Positions 12,297 through 23,752 of a stretch of DNA of 64,000 nt are shown one piece after another. A program made the translations under genes and the position numbers. The DNA comes from Ananas comosus. Its lineage: Eukaryota > Streptophyta > Magnoliopsida > Poales > Bromeliaceae. Location of the stretch: NCBI RefSeq assembly GCF_001540865.1, contig NC_033622.1:6521053-6585052 (forward strand), in the 5' to 3' direction. The notes below the pieces were generated by a model, which was not told the DNA's origin, ran no database searches, and saw nothing but the letters and a program-made list of their open reading frames with translations. Numbering within the stretch: position 1 is the stretch's first letter; every line of letters starts with the position of its first letter.

Positions 12297-12373
12297 CCTA
12301 GTGGGAAGATCGGCAGAGTCGGCGGCCGAACCCACTGGGAACTATTATTAGTTGTCATCCCACTTTGTTGTAG
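12297..12373 (+). other. LTR module B, copy 4
   Basis: Stem 1: CCTAGTGGG (12297-12305) with CCCACTGGG (12331-12339). Stem 2 is shortened to AACTA/TAGTT. CTTTGTTGTAG ends at 12373 and GGCCTAGCGCGAGCGG follows. Confidence 0.65.
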
Positions 12374-12769
12374 GGCCTAGCGCGAGCGGACCAGCAGATG
12401 ATCGCGGTAAGGTCATAGCGCCCTAGTTAGTAGCCTCCCTTTTGCATTAGAGTACCATGTACCTATTGAGAGATATGATGTATATTTGGTGAGGTTGCTT
12501 TTGGAGAGTTGTATATGTATCATGATATGAACTTTTAAACCAAATGTTGTAAATGGTTGAATGTGAATGTAATAGCTAGTATTTCTCTCTTGCTCTTGCT
12601 TGTATCTTACTCGCATGACTCATGTATGTTGTTTAAGTTTACCTGGGCAACTAAATGTACATGATTGATGTTGTTCAGCCTTGGGTGGACAGGGGAGGTT
12701 CTGTCCGTTCGGCGTTTGTTGGACGTACCCAAACCGACCAAATTGGCGGTTGCGGGGTATGGCAACTAA

Positions 12770-13424
12770 AGTAGAGCAAATACAAACATAAGTCAAGTGA
12801 TGCAATTGATATACTCAATAAAAACCATGGAGGAGAATAAAGGGAAAGAGAAAGTAACCAAGTAGGCACCACTTTATCGATTTTGGATCGAAGCACCCAC
12901 CTCAAACCAGACTCCAAGTCCGTGTCTCAAGAAATGCTCCTAAGCGTTGCCCGGATCAAAGATAAATATAATATAATAAATAATAAAATAGTGTAACATA
13001 CTGTCGAATAAGTACAATATATTGTAAATTATTTAACATATTTTTAAATGGTGCAGAATTATATGCTACACTATTTGATATATGCCGTACTACTCTTACC
13101 CTCTTCATCCTTCGATCACATCCTTCTCCTTCTCCCGTCGTTCATTCGTTGTTGTTGCTTTCTATAGCAGCATCCATTGCTGTGACCTCACAAGAGCTTG
13201 CCATCGTCGTCAACCCATGCCCCGTCAGAATGTTGGCTTCTCATATCTGCCGGATGTTAACTTATGTTAACTTATGTTGAGATTCAAATGTAAAGCTCCA
13301 ATCCGAAATATTAGCTTCTCCTATGACAAAATTTTAAAATAAAATATTAGACTTTTTGAAATCACATTACGGAGAAGCATTGAATTTGACCAATTGGATC
13401 AAAAAATAGAAATAAATTAGAACT
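12770..13424. other. Spacer before the nested element
   Basis: No gene or bounded repeat recognised. Flanking DNA of the N1 element. Confidence 0.4.
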
Positions 13425-13429
13425 ATCCT

Positions 13430-13678
13430 TGTGATATACTGAACCTTAGCAAATTGGCAAGGTTACAGTATAAATTTATATATACTTGATTGAGTTGGAG
13501 ACGTTTTGCACAAAATAAACGTAAAAACGGACTTTGAAACTCAAGATTTATATTGTACGGGACTAAAGTTGAATACTTAGTTATAAAGGGGCTTGTTGGC
13601 ATTTTTGCTTTATTAAGTGGTAGAATCACGTGGGCATCAAGTTCCTCCATAGTTATCCATTTCATCCCTCATCTTGAA
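13430..13678 (+). mobile_element. N1 5' LTR, segment 1
   Basis: TGTGATATACTGAACC to the target site TTGAA. It matches 43285-43530 of the 3' LTR closely. The match resumes at 17660 after the solo LTR that interrupts it. Confidence 0.88.
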
Positions 13679-14115
13679 TGTCACACCCCGCGACCGCCCG
13701 CCTATTTGGCCGGGTCGCGGCGCCGCAACAGACCGCCGAACGGACAGGGTTTTTCCTGTACTGCGGACAGAGTCTCCCCTGTACATTCAAGGCGTCGCAA
13801 TCAATACAATGTACGAAGTTCCAACCAGGAACACATTTCAATCAAAGATTGCATAAGGAAGTATCAAAAACATAATCTACTTGCTATTACAAGCATTTAC
13901 ATTATTTAGATACATTTTACATCATAATTTTATTGTACATTTAACTTCCAAATACAATCATGCTTTTATTACAAATTATTACAATCTTATTCCTTTCATT
14001 TTCTTACATCCTTAAGTAAAGCCGACTCAGGGTACCGATATCTCTGGTCTCGGTGGTAGGGCGCTATCTATGGAGCTACGCTATCGCCTCGCGCCGCCGC
14101 GCCGCTCACGTGTGA

Positions 14116-14206
14116 ACTTGTAACACCCCAAAACAACGTGGGGTGAGAACCAAATCCATAGTTCCCAGTGGGTACGGTCACCCAAGGGAAAAGCTCGACC
14201 AATAGG
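14116..14206 (-). other. LTR module B, copy 5
   Basis: Minus strand: CCTATTGG pairs imperfectly with CCCACTGGG, and GAACTA pairs with TGGTTC using one G-T pair. It is followed by CTCACCCCACG. Closely resembles copy 10 at 42374. Confidence 0.55.
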
Positions 14207-14933
14207 TCCAAGGGAGGCAACTGCAAGTTAGTTCAGTAAACAGATAGATATATATATCTTTATTATGCAACTAATAAACCATGCCTTGCCTCACGAATGC
14301 AATAATGCCATGCTATATGCGAATCATGCAACTATACAAGTAGAATGAAGGATTTTACTTTCTATCATGCTATTCGTAGCTTTTCCATAATTTATACATC
14401 TTGTCACTTTACAATCATTGGTTACTTGCTCCTAAGGTTTTCCTCTACCCTAGCCAAGCTAACCACCCGACTCGGTCTCGAGTCAATCTACTGCGTAATA
14501 CCGCACTAATACCAGGCTCGAGGTAATAGACGTCTCACATATACCTCAGCCCCAAATCCACTCGACAGGGATACTCAATCTATAGCTCATAACGCTTAAT
14601 GTACATTCACTTGGCTTTTACCTAATTGCATCGAGGTTCACCCAGTTCCCCTCGAACTCACAATCCAAAATCCCGTCATAGCAGGGGGCCTCGAACCACC
14701 CCTAGGGACCGTCGTTAGGTGTGACGCCCCAGCTTCCCAGGGGGTCACCCATCCTAGGACTACTCCCATCCTAGCACGCTTAACTCTCTTAACCTCTTGG
14801 GCCTAGCTACGACCCAAAATGAGGACGTCAGGCTCAGACTCACAAGTATCAGGCGATGTGAGACTTGTCTCGCTAGCCCGTCATCCAGACCCTGGCTCAG
14901 CCGAGACTCATCTCACACTTCCGGCTGATAATT

Positions 14934-14946
14934 GGCTCTGATACCA
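14934..14946 (-). other. Primer-binding site for initiator Met tRNA (Cassandra)
   Basis: TGGTATCAGAGCC on the minus strand is complementary to the 3' end of plant initiator methionine tRNA and lies two bases inside the 5' LTR. Confidence 0.9.
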
Positions 14947-14954
14947 TCTGTAAC

Positions 14955-15045
14955 GCCCCGACTTCCCAGGGGGTCACCCATCCTAGGACTACTCCCATCC
15001 CAGCACGCTTAACTCTCTTAACCTCTTGGGCCTAGGCACCACCCA
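14955..15045 (-). ncRNA. 5S rRNA-derived segment in Cassandra 5' LTR
   Basis: Minus-strand AGTTAAGCGTGCTGGGATGG, then GTAGTCCTAGGATGGGTGAC and CCCCCTGGGAAGTC, correspond to the 5S rRNA 3' half. A second copy lies at 14728-14795. It is an LTR component, not a functional ribosomal gene. Confidence 0.8.
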
Positions 15046-16236
15046 AAATGCTTAAGCCGGGTTAAGAGTTTAGCCTTATTATATCTCATATATAGGACTA
15101 TTTGGGGTCTCACATTAGGGACCGCGCTCCCGTGGTGACAATTCCGGAATGCACCGCTTGAGGGGGAGCTACCGCCCTCAAGCCAAGACTCAATGTGAGT
15201 ATGATCCAATTCCCCATTTGGGAATGTATAGCCATAAGCCACAATGCCACAAATGCCACAATCATAATAGGTTTTCTACCTATTTATTCATGCCACTTTC
15301 TAGGTCATTCTTGTCTCAATGCCACTCTTGGTTAAACTATGTTTAACAACTATGTTCTCTATGCCAATCAATGTCTCTATTGTCAATGTCACATTTGTTT
15401 GCTAATGTTCAAGTTCAACTCTCACATTCACACAATAATAGGGTCCTAACATACATGTCCATTATGGTTCTACATTTCTCTATGTTCAACTTCGTTAGAA
15501 ACATGTCATTGAAAGCAACCAAGATTCACATGTACTTAGCCCTATCATGCATGAATGGTACAAAATATATATGCTCAAATGCCACAAGTGTTTGCTAGGT
15601 TCATGACACTAGGTTCACACTTTTTATCTCACTCTATGATAAAAATAACCTAATCATCTTCATTTTGTATTCAATCTTCTCTGAACACGACTTTAGCCTT
15701 ACTTTTGTCTTCTAAATTTTAAAAGACAACCTTTGCCCTGTCTATTTAATCGTCTTTTACGTGTCAGAGTCTTTTAATACTTTTAACCTCCTATTCAGTC
15801 TTTATAAAAATACTCCGATCTAAATTTCAAATTATAAAAAGACTGTGGGCATTTCACTCCTTATTTTAGGCTGTCGATAGATTATTTCTAATGTCAAGCC
15901 ATGTCAAAAGCCACTGGTTTACCCCAGCTTTGACTTTTGAATTCTATATAAGAATGAGTCATGCAATTTAACTCGGACGGACAGTTTAAACTCGAGTTGC
16001 CTGTAAGTCTTCCCGAGGTTGATAAGGCTTGACGATTTGACGGACCTCACTTATTACAAAACCCACAATTACATATTTTCTCGTAACGAGAAGAAGAGGG
16101 GGTTGGCACGTCGGGTGTGTGTGTACGCTGGGTGTGTGTGTGCGTACCTTTCCCTTTCTCTCTTGGGTGGGAAAGAGAGAGATCTAAAGAGGGTTTTAAC
16201 TTCCAAAACCACCTCTTCGTTCGAACCTTCAACTAG

Positions 16237-16290
16237 AAGTAGAGGTAACCGAAGAAGTAGAGGTAACCGAAGAAGGAGAGGTAACCTCGT
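16237..16290 (-). repeat. 18-bp tandem repeat, three units
   Basis: AAGTAGAGGTAACCGAAG occurs twice, then as a diverged AAGGAGAGGTAACCTCG. It lies in the leader region of the minus-strand solo LTR. Confidence 0.7.
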
Positions 16291-18114
16291 TCGAAACTTC
16301 CATTCGAAATTCTCGAAATTACCGTAGAGAGAGATCAAACCCAAAATTCGAGGTTCTTACCTAAATCTCGATAAGATCGTACGATTTATCTACTAACAAC
16401 GAGTTTAGTATCTAGTTAAATCACTAAAGAACGGATCAACATTTGGATCCCGAACTTTAGTCGAAGAACTTGGGAGAGTACCATCTTAACATCCCGAAGT
16501 TAATATACGAGATTCTTACCTAAATCACCTTGAGGATCTACGATTTTATTCCTAATTACGAACTTAGTACTTCGATATACTACTAAAGAACGTATCAACG
16601 TTGGATCCCGAGGTTTTACATTAAAAACGATTATCTACCCAAACTAGATAAAACTGGGATACATTTGGATTAACGATCCATTTGCTTGCGCAACCGCTTC
16701 AGCCAAGCCGCTAAGCAGCTCGGCAACGCTTCAATAATTTCTTTGCCTGCAAATCCGAAGCAAAGGCGGACCTCCCGGCTCCGTTGTAGCATTTGAGTAC
16801 TTTTATCTAAACTTCGTGGCACCGTGTATTGGCTTCTGGAAATTAAAAGCCTAGCACTTAACCTCCGGCAAGCCCACCAGCGTGCTCTCTAGCCCGGTTT
16901 GGCTCACGGCCCATGGCGCCCTCCGGCTAACGTTCACAGTTGTTCGTTAGCCTTTCGTTGAACTCCACCCAACACGAATGGCTTCGCTGATCCAGCGGAC
17001 ATACAGATTCTCTTTACTCTAAAGTATAACTACGTACAACTGTATATTACATTTTACGATTTCCTTACGTATAACTGTATTACATTCTTACACTTTTCTT
17101 CATACAATTGTATAATATCTTACGATCTATTTACGTACACTAATTACGAAACTTACGTATTCTATTTCCCGCATACTTACAATTGTAATATTCTTATACG
17201 AATTTCCTTACGTATTACTGTACAACATCTCGTACGTACACCTATTACGATTCATTACCAACTATTCGTACTATATCTTTATTATTTACGTTCGTACACC
17301 AATTACAATTCTTTACCTTTACACGTATACCTGTTAGATATATGTAATCTAGCTCACCGTGATTTGGATCTCAGTACCTGTATCCAATTTTTACCTACTA
17401 TACTTGGATCACAGAACTTGTATCCAAGTTGTTCATANACTTATCCTCCAATTTTCATAATTTTCTGAGACTGTGCATTTTCTGCTAATTTATCTGTCCC
17501 GTTTCCAACAGAAAATTTTAAATCTTCTGTTTTCATTCCGATTTCAGCACAAGTCTCTTCTAACTTATGTTTTACTTCTACTAATCCAATAAAAATAGTA
17601 TCTCACTCTATTTTTATTTATTTTTATTTTTATACCAAAATCTGGTATGTTACATTGAAGCTTTAAAAGAGAGAGAGAGAGAGAGAAGTTTGGTTGGAAT
17701 AGAAGCTTGAGTCTCTTGCCCGAGCAATCGGCGCGCGCGTGTGTTTTTTTGTGTTTCGACGTCGCGGTTAGTATCACAATATTATTATTTCTCATTTAGA
17801 TTCTTTTAATAAATTTTTGATAGAAATTGATAGTTAGAGACTGATTTTTTTATATATTTTAGGAGTGAATTTCGCGTAATTTTGACGAGGGATTTTCAAG
17901 TTATTTTAGAGTATTGTGGCTGCTATCCCGCCTAATGTTCATTTTCTTGGAATTGCATTATAGGTAGGTTCTGTGTTGTCAAAATTGACAGACTAATTTC
18001 TATGTCCATGTTATATTATTTAACCTGCAAGATGAACTGTTGACATAGTTGAGATAATAGTGATAATTTGACATTTGCTAATAGAGCAAATTGAGATATA
18101 TATATATATATATA

Positions 18115-18766
18115 GGAGTTTTGCTAGAATACTATCGGTAGTAAACGGCTCGGTTTACTACCGATTTGTTTTCGATGATAGAGCTTCCAAATTGATGATC
18201 GCACCGTTAAACATGATNCTTAAACCTTCGAGATAGTAGCTTTTGTTTAGCCATCATTTGGCTCGGCAAACGATGGCTATCATAAGATCGTTTTGAGGAT
18301 ATAATGATCGGCACCGTTAAACATGATCTAAACTATTTAAACTATTTGAAAATCAAATTTCACACATTTTCGATATTGTTCTCTTGTCCATCAAGTGAAC
18401 AGAAAATGAATGGCTGGAATGAATATCCTTCAAAAAGTGATGATACAATTTTCATATTTGAGATCTAGAGTCTAGATCTTATTTTAAATAGTTTAAAGAA
18501 TTTTTTAACAAAAATTTAGTTGATTTGAACTCTTTTATACCGTTAAACGAGCAAACGCACCATATCGACCATTAAAATTATAGATTTTGTGACCCTTTTA
18601 TCGTTCAGTTAGTGATGCCAAAAAATTATTAAATTTGATTTCTAGATAATTTAAATGGTCTAGATCATATTCAACGGTGCCGATCGTCGGTTTGGAAGCT
18701 CTATCATCAAAAATAAATTGGTAGTAAACCGAGCAGTTTACTACCGATAGTAGCCCAGTCAAACTC
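18115..18766 (+). mobile_element. MITE with about 80-bp terminal inverted repeats
   Basis: Left end GGAGTTTTGCTAGAATACTATCGG and right end CCGATAGTAGCCCAGTCAAACTC are inverted, and the match continues inward to GATAGAGCTTCCAAA. Each terminal repeat itself holds a palindrome, GGTAGTAAAC...GTTTACTACC. It sits inside a TA microsatellite that the N1 3' LTR has without the insert, so it arrived after N1 did. One N at 18218. No coding capacity, so non-autonomous. The superfamily was not determined. Confidence 0.8.
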
Positions 18767-18773
18767 TATATAT

Positions 18774-18935
18774 AGAACTAGACTGGAATACTATTAATAG
18801 CACCAATGACTTAGTGCTATTAAGTTTTCTGCCCTTGGATGAAAAGATGTGTGGTTAGAATGATGTGGGCTCTCTAGGGTTGAGTGGGTGGTCGGTTGAA
18901 TAGTATAATCGAACGGACAAAAATAATAAAAGAGG
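18774..18935 (+). mobile_element. Left half of a second MITE family
   Basis: GAACTAGACTGGAATACTAT...ATAGCACCAATGACTTAGTGCTAT matches the complete copy at 56259-56487, including the inner stretch GGGTTGAGTGGGTGG. The right end is missing and is replaced by the TA/GT microsatellite. Confidence 0.7.

Positions 18936-18995
<60 letters not shown>
18936..18995 (+). repeat. (TA)n(GT)n microsatellite
   Basis: Dinucleotide run, TA then GT. The matching run in the N1 3' LTR is at 43949-43994. Confidence 0.95.
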
Positions 18996-18996
<1 letters not shown>

Positions 18997-19480
18997 TATT
19001 TTTCTAAAGGTCAATAGACAGCTACAGATAGTGTGAGACTATAACTGTATTTTGAACATTATGACAATATTATCATGATCTGTTTGATCATCGCATTTGA
19101 CCACAGCCTGCATGCTATATTAAGTTTGACAGTGATACTATGCTCGGTTGGGGTAATGCCCCGTGAGTGCCACTCCAGAGGTTGGGCTATGAGATATTAT
19201 TATAGCATGGCCAGACAGTAGCCTGCGTGGTAGCGGACCACTATAGGTGGGTGCTGGACACGAGGCAGTGCAGGCTAGACCTGACTATTGAGTCGGTCAC
19301 TATGATTTGACATTATTGTACGTAGTATTTTATTTAGTCTCTAATTGATGCATGTAAAATATAATTTACAATTTCAACTATATTGTAGAGGCATGATAGT
19401 AGCAGTTATTTTTCGCAATTATTCATATTATTACATGTTGCTTCATATTGCTCAATATTTACTATTTTGCCTCTTATGGA

Positions 19481-19572
19481 CCTAATGGTGTAGACCGTCG
19501 GCGTTGATGATCGTACCTATTGGGAACTATTAATTATAGTTCTCATGCCCTCTTATTTAATTTTTTTTTCAG
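19481..19572 (+). other. LTR module B, copy 6 (N1 5' LTR)
   Basis: CCTAATGG pairs with CCTATTGGG. Relative to the 3' LTR copy, the fifth pair of stem 1 is A-T instead of G-C, changed on both sides. Stem 2 is GAACTAT (19524-19530) with ATAGTTC (19536-19542). A long T tract ends in CAG at 19572. Confidence 0.65.
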
Positions 19573-20186
19573 AGCATTTAGTACCAACAACTGGTCGTGG
19601 TAAGGGGATCGCGGATAGTTAGCATCTCCTACCCTTCTTGTGTGTGTAGTTGGACCACCTATTAGTGAGCAGCCTGTACAGTATTCTGATACTCGGAGTG
19701 GTCAAAGATGTTGTACCATTTTGAACACTGGTGTGGTTGTCACACCCCGAGGCCGCCAATTTGGTCAGTTCGGGCACGCCGACAAACACCGAATAGACAG
19801 CACCTCCCCTGTCCGCCCAAGGCTCTAATCAACAAGTATAATTCAAGCAAATCATACGAGAGATTGCAATTATACGAGGCTTGCTCGAGGGCGAGCAACA
19901 ACTAACCCATGAATGAAAGCACCTATGCTATTACAACCATTTAATATACAAGTCATCTAATTACTTTTAATCAAACACAAGTAAGCTATTCCTTTACATT
20001 CATTCTTTTCATTCATTTACATCACTTTATCCTTTAACCAAAATAGAAGGTTTACATTATTTACATTCCTTACTTCAACATACAAAAGTTGAAGATACAT
20101 ATAGGGTATGCCTATAAACTCCGAGGCCGCTAACTATGGCGCTAGTCCCTTGCCTCGATCCTCCGCCGCCCCGCTCGCGCATGGAT

Positions 20187-20268
20187 CTGCAGGGTTAGTG
20201 GTGGTGTGAGAACTAAAAGAAGTTCCTAGTGGGTTCGGCCGCCGACCGCTCCGACTCGCCCACTAGGT
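20187..20268 (-). other. LTR module B, copy 7
   Basis: Minus strand: CCTAGTGGG pairs perfectly with CCCACTAGG. Stem 2 is GAACT/AGTTC. Then CTCACACC and a pyrimidine-containing tract end in CCCTGCAG, followed by CGCGAGCGGGGCGGCGG. Confidence 0.65.
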
Positions 20269-21689
20269 CCATTCAGGCATATGTAATTTCAAGAAATGAT
20301 TGATTGCAAACCGACTAATGCAAAACTATTACAATGCCTGCAAGAAAACTGTCAACAGATAGATAATCAAATACATGATAACTATGCATGCATGTTCTTG
20401 TTCTTATTCTCTTTGGCCTTTACCCAATTATCCCGAGGTACTCATGGTTCACCCCAACTCACAAACCACAATTTTCGTCTACCGGGGGAGGCTACTAGCA
20501 CTACCATCCGAGGGAACAATGACGGGGCCTCTCCCCGTGGTGTCTACACTCCGGAGTACACCGCTTGAGGAGGAGCTACCTCTTTCAAACCAAAGCCAGT
20601 GTGAGTACGATCCAATCCTCAATTTGAGAAAGTATTGCCAAACCTGTCTTAATGCACAAGCCTCAATGCCAAGGATAGGTCATTACCATATCACATTCCC
20701 ACTACATCTGAGCCACAATGGTCCTGACGCCATTCTAGGTTAAACCTTGTTTAACCGTTCTTATTCTCGGTGCCAATCTCGTCACTAATGTCAATATCAC
20801 CTTTGTTTACTATTATCATAGTCTTTTCTCACATTCACATGCACATAGGGTTTGTCACATTCATAGCTCACATGGTTCTTTGTCAATTTATATGTTCTTT
20901 AACATATAATCGAATCCCAACCAAATACTCATTTCACTACCCTATATGCATGAATGCTACAATATCAAGATGCTCAATTAAGGTAACATAGACATAGAAG
21001 AAAATTCGGTGTTTCCGGATAGCACCCCCCACCTTTTAGGAATGCTAGGATGCCGCGATCCTGATTTCACGATTTTTAGACCTCTACGCCGTAAGCTGCG
21101 ACGATCTGTACCAATTTAGCTTCTTTTCTCAATATCTCCGCATACGCTCGTCGTATCGCCGAACCGAGCGCACCAACGCGTTCGTTGACCTACCAATTAG
21201 GTTAAAAAGAGATCAATCCCAAGATTGAACCTCAAAATTACAAAACCCTAACTTAAGGACCTTATACAATGTCATCTTCTCCAATACTAGTCCCTAGCAT
21301 GGATACTATGGGGGAAAACCTCTATTCACCTCATAGAAGCATGCTAGAAGGGAAAACAACCCAAAACCTAGCTTAAACTTTGCAAACTCACCTTAGAGTC
21401 TAAGCCTTTCCTCCAAAAGCTCTTGCACAAGCTAGCCTTCACCTTGGAAAGCTTCTTCTCCAAGCTTGCTCTTCCAATCTCCTCCCTTTGCTCCAAACTC
21501 TAGAGAGAAGGAGAGAGAGAAAGAGGGCTTTTAGAGAGAGAGAGGGAGATGTTTTAGTGTTGGAGTGAGAGCAAATGAGCTCTCACCCAAGCCCTAGCTC
21601 ATATAACCATTCACTTTGCCATAATAGCACTTAAGCCCCTCACATTTCACTTTTCCCAATCAGCCCTCACTGGGCATTTTTCGCATGTG

Positions 21690-21795
21690 GGGACTGGTCT
21701 CTCCCCGCAGGGACCGGTTCCCGAGAGCACACCTCTCAGGACTTAGCCAATTTTTCACATTTTTGGCTGGCTACGCGTACGGGGACCGGTCTCTT
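21690..21795 (-). promoter_or_regulatory. ACCGGT-type palindromes in LTR promoter
   Basis: Four copies with a GGACCGG or GGACTGG core, in pairs, ending about 90 bp before the TATA-like box in the direction of transcription. Confidence 0.45.
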
Positions 21796-21993
21796 CTTCA
21801 GGAACCGGACCCCGAAAGTCCAAAATTTGGGACTTAGCCAGATTTTCCAATTTTACTCTCTTGGGTCCTTTTACACTATACCAAGGTTCCAAAACACTTA
21901 GAACCCATTGTAACTTGTTCCAACTCGTCCGACTCCGCGCTCCGCTCGTCTCGACGGCACTCGGCAGGTTCTACGGGGATGCGTTATGTTACA

Positions 21994-22188
21994 GTGGTGA
22001 TGATTGTAGATCGTTACAGTGTTGCTATAGTATATAGTTTATTTTTCTTTGATACATATTGTTGTTAGATTTTAGTTAATTTTGTTGAACAGATTTTGTT
22101 GACGCTTTGTATGTATATGGTGTATCCTTGTGCATGCGGTGGGTCTATTGACGTAACCCGGGCTTCCGCTGTAATCCGGGATTTGACA
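21994..22188 (+). mobile_element. N1 5' LTR, segment 3 (LTR end)
   Basis: Begins with the second GTGGT duplication, carries CGGTGGGTCTATTGACGTA, and ends CCGGGATTTGACA at 22188, matching 44730-44919. Confidence 0.85.
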
Positions 22189-22196
22189 GATTAAGT

Positions 22197-22213
22197 TGGT
22201 GTCAGAGCCTAGG
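22197..22213 (+). other. N1 primer-binding site, initiator Met tRNA type
   Basis: TGGTGTCAGAGCCTAGG, eight bases after the LTR end, differs from the plant tRNA-iMet complement at two positions (G for A at the fifth base and an extra T before AGG). Confidence 0.8.
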
Positions 22214-22492
22214 ATATTTGGCATCGGAAACTTTAAGCTGGACAGACCCCCAGGACATAGGACGAGAGAGACGTGATTTATACCGAAAGTCAAAAGATTG
22301 AATTATACAACCTCTTCAGAGAAAATTGAAGAGTGATTAAAGGAGATGTTTCTTTTCCTTCTGGATGATTATGTTGGCTGCAGACAATATAATATCACAG
22401 AGGAAAAGGGATGTTCTTCTAGACTTTCGTTTGATTGGGTCGAGTTGCGAGACTTAGTGTGACAATCTGTGTTTTGATTTCAGGTGATCAGG

Positions 22493-23752
22493 ATGGAGCG
22501 GCGATGACAGCCACCTACAGGATTTGTCCCAGTATAGCCAGAGGAGCAGGGTAAGAGTGGTTCTAGTGAGATACGTGAGCTCCGAGAGCAGATGGCTGGG
22601 ATGACAGGGATGATAGGGAGGTTATGTGAATTATTAGCACAACAGGTTAGTACTACACAGCAAAGGCCAATACAGAATGCTCCACCATCGAGTGTTCTGG
22701 TAGAGGCTCCTAGGGTAGTGATTCCACCAGCAGACACTGTTACCGAGAGATTGAGACTGACTGGGGTGATAATAGAGGGTAGACCGGCGATGTCACAGGT
22801 AGAGCAGGAGAGAGCACGTGCGAGACTGGCTGGGTTTAGGAGATTCGATCCGCCTAGATTCAGTGGTCATGATATGAAGTCGTGGGAAGTGGAAGCTTGG
22901 GTAAGAGCTTTGGAAAAGCTTCTTGAGGATCTATACATTCCAGAGAGGGATAGAGTACACCTGGCAGTACATTGTCTTGAGGGAGATGCTTATTCCTGGT
23001 GGTTGAGGACACATACAGACAGGTTTAAGAGTCTAACATGGGAGGAGTTTCTAGGGATGTTATATGGGGCTTATTTTCCTGATATTGTGAAGGAAAAACT
23101 TAAAGATGATCTGAAGAAAATCAGATAGGGAGATCAAATTGTTCAGGAGTACACGAGAGAGTTTGTCCGAGTTCTAAACTGTGTACCTTTTGTAGCACGG
23201 GATGAGCGGCATAAGGCATATTTATTTGAGAGAGGGCTACGGCCAGATATTTATCAGTTTGTATAACCGCAACAACTTTGGACTTTGGATGAGGTGATTG
23301 AGATAGCTTTATGGGTTGAGAGAGGTACGGTAGTAATGAAGGAGCAGACTGAAATATAGAAAAGGGAGAAGGAGATGAAGAGACCGGCAGAAAATAGCAG
23401 GGAGTAGTCTGGTTCGAGGATACCGCCAAAGTATTCATGATCTCGCTTTCAGGGTCGTGAGTCTTTTGCGAGATGGAGGCCTGGGGGACCACAACAGCAA
23501 CAGTAGAGGCAACAGGAGAGATATGTGATTTGTGGTGGGCCACACTTACCTCATATGTGTGCTCAGCAAGCTGGCAGATGTTTTCTTTGTGGGCAGGTAG
23601 GGCATGTTTGGGCAGCATGTCCCCGTGGTACCACTCCAACCCCATCACTTGCTTCTTCCCCTTCTACCCCGAGACAGACATCAGGAGCCTTACCAGCATA
23701 TGTTTCTGCTGATTGAACTTCAGCCACACGCTCGACTGAGAGGCAGTCCCAG
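22493..23752 (+). pseudogene. gag: N1 gag, nonsense-riddled, interrupted downstream
   Basis: One continuous frame begins at the ATG at 22493 and codes for a capsid-type Gag: a coiled segment around 22560-22660, the core with GFRRFDPPRFSG, WVRALEKLLED and LEGDAYSWW (22830-23010), then a polar region and zinc knuckles near 23525-23620. The second knuckle is intact, CFLCGQVGHVWAAC. In the first, the leading Cys is Tyr (YVICGGPH). In-frame stops are at 22505, 22535, 23126, 23264, 23357, 23405, 23438, 23504 and 23714. There are no frameshifts in this stretch, and most stops are TAG where glutamine CAG is expected. The frame stays in register with protease once the 23753-31574 insertion is discounted. 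Confidence 0.85.

Larger units (their letters stand above)
10561..12764 (+). mobile_element. Solo LTR with near-perfect target duplication
   Basis: Begins TGTAAGGTAATG and ends GGGGTATGGCA. Flanks are AGTAA (10556-10560) and ACTAA (12765-12769), one mismatch. The order of parts is a palindromic pair GTCCGGACC...GGTCTGGACC (10738-10767), a CT-rich leader (10910-11035), a donor-like GAG/GTAAGC (11058), a 36-bp tandem duplication in the module A region (11895-11965), module B (12297-12373), and the terminal hairpin GGACAG/CTGTCC (12687-12706). No coding region. Confidence 0.82.
14720..15114 (-). mobile_element. Cassandra-type TRIM retroelement with 5S rRNA-like LTRs
   Basis: A complete miniature element, minus strand, with perfect TTAGG duplications at 14715-14719 and 15115-15119. 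The 5' LTR (14949-15114) begins TGTGAGACCCC and ends GGGGCGTTACA, the primer-binding site TGGTATCAGAGCC follows (14934-14946), and the 3' LTR is shorter (about 14720-14844). Both LTRs carry the stretch GTTAAGCGTGCT...GAGTAGTCCTAGGATGGGTGACC.CCTGGGAAG, the 3' half of plant 5S rRNA with its internal promoter region, which defines Cassandra elements (family knowledge). No protein is encoded. Such elements depend on another element's enzymes. Confidence 0.93.
13679..17654 (-). mobile_element. Solo LTR inserted in N1 5' LTR
   Basis: Minus-strand LTR, TGTAACATACC at 17654 down to GGGGTGTGACA at 13679. A perfect TTGAA duplication flanks it (13674-13678 and 17655-17659), and the uninterrupted N1 3' LTR at about 43526 shows the empty site. 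The 3' part is the same family as the N2 LTR: both have a doubled terminal hairpin (13742-13785) and module B with CCCTTGGGTG in the loop. The total of 3976 bp includes a 395-bp Cassandra element. One N at 17438 marks an assembly join. No coding region is supported. Confidence 0.88.
17655..19737 (+). mobile_element. N1 5' LTR, segment 2 (with MITE insertions)
   Basis: Resumes N1 at TTGAAGCTTTAAAAG and matches 43526-44730 of the 3' LTR, except for roughly 820 extra bases at 18115-18935 that are MITEs absent from the 3' LTR. Carries module A (19143-19180) and module B (19481-19572). Confidence 0.85.
19738..21993 (-). mobile_element. Solo LTR inserted in N1 5' LTR
   Basis: Minus-strand LTR, TGTAACATAACG at 21993 to GGGGTGTGACA at 19738, with a perfect GTGGT duplication (19733-19737, 21994-21998). 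In minus order it holds an ACCGGT array (21690-21795), a TATATGAG box near 21598, a GA/CT leader (21480-21560), a donor AAG/GTGAGT (21391), module A (20545-20590), module B (20187-20268) and a terminal hairpin GACAG.../CTGTC (19796-19813). No coding region. The interrupted N1 sequence is continuous in the 3' LTR near 44725. Confidence 0.9.

Noticed and set aside
14728..15045. 5S rRNA genes
   Set aside because: Only the 3' half of 5S is present, between LTR ends with a tRNA primer site and target duplications. This is a Cassandra element.
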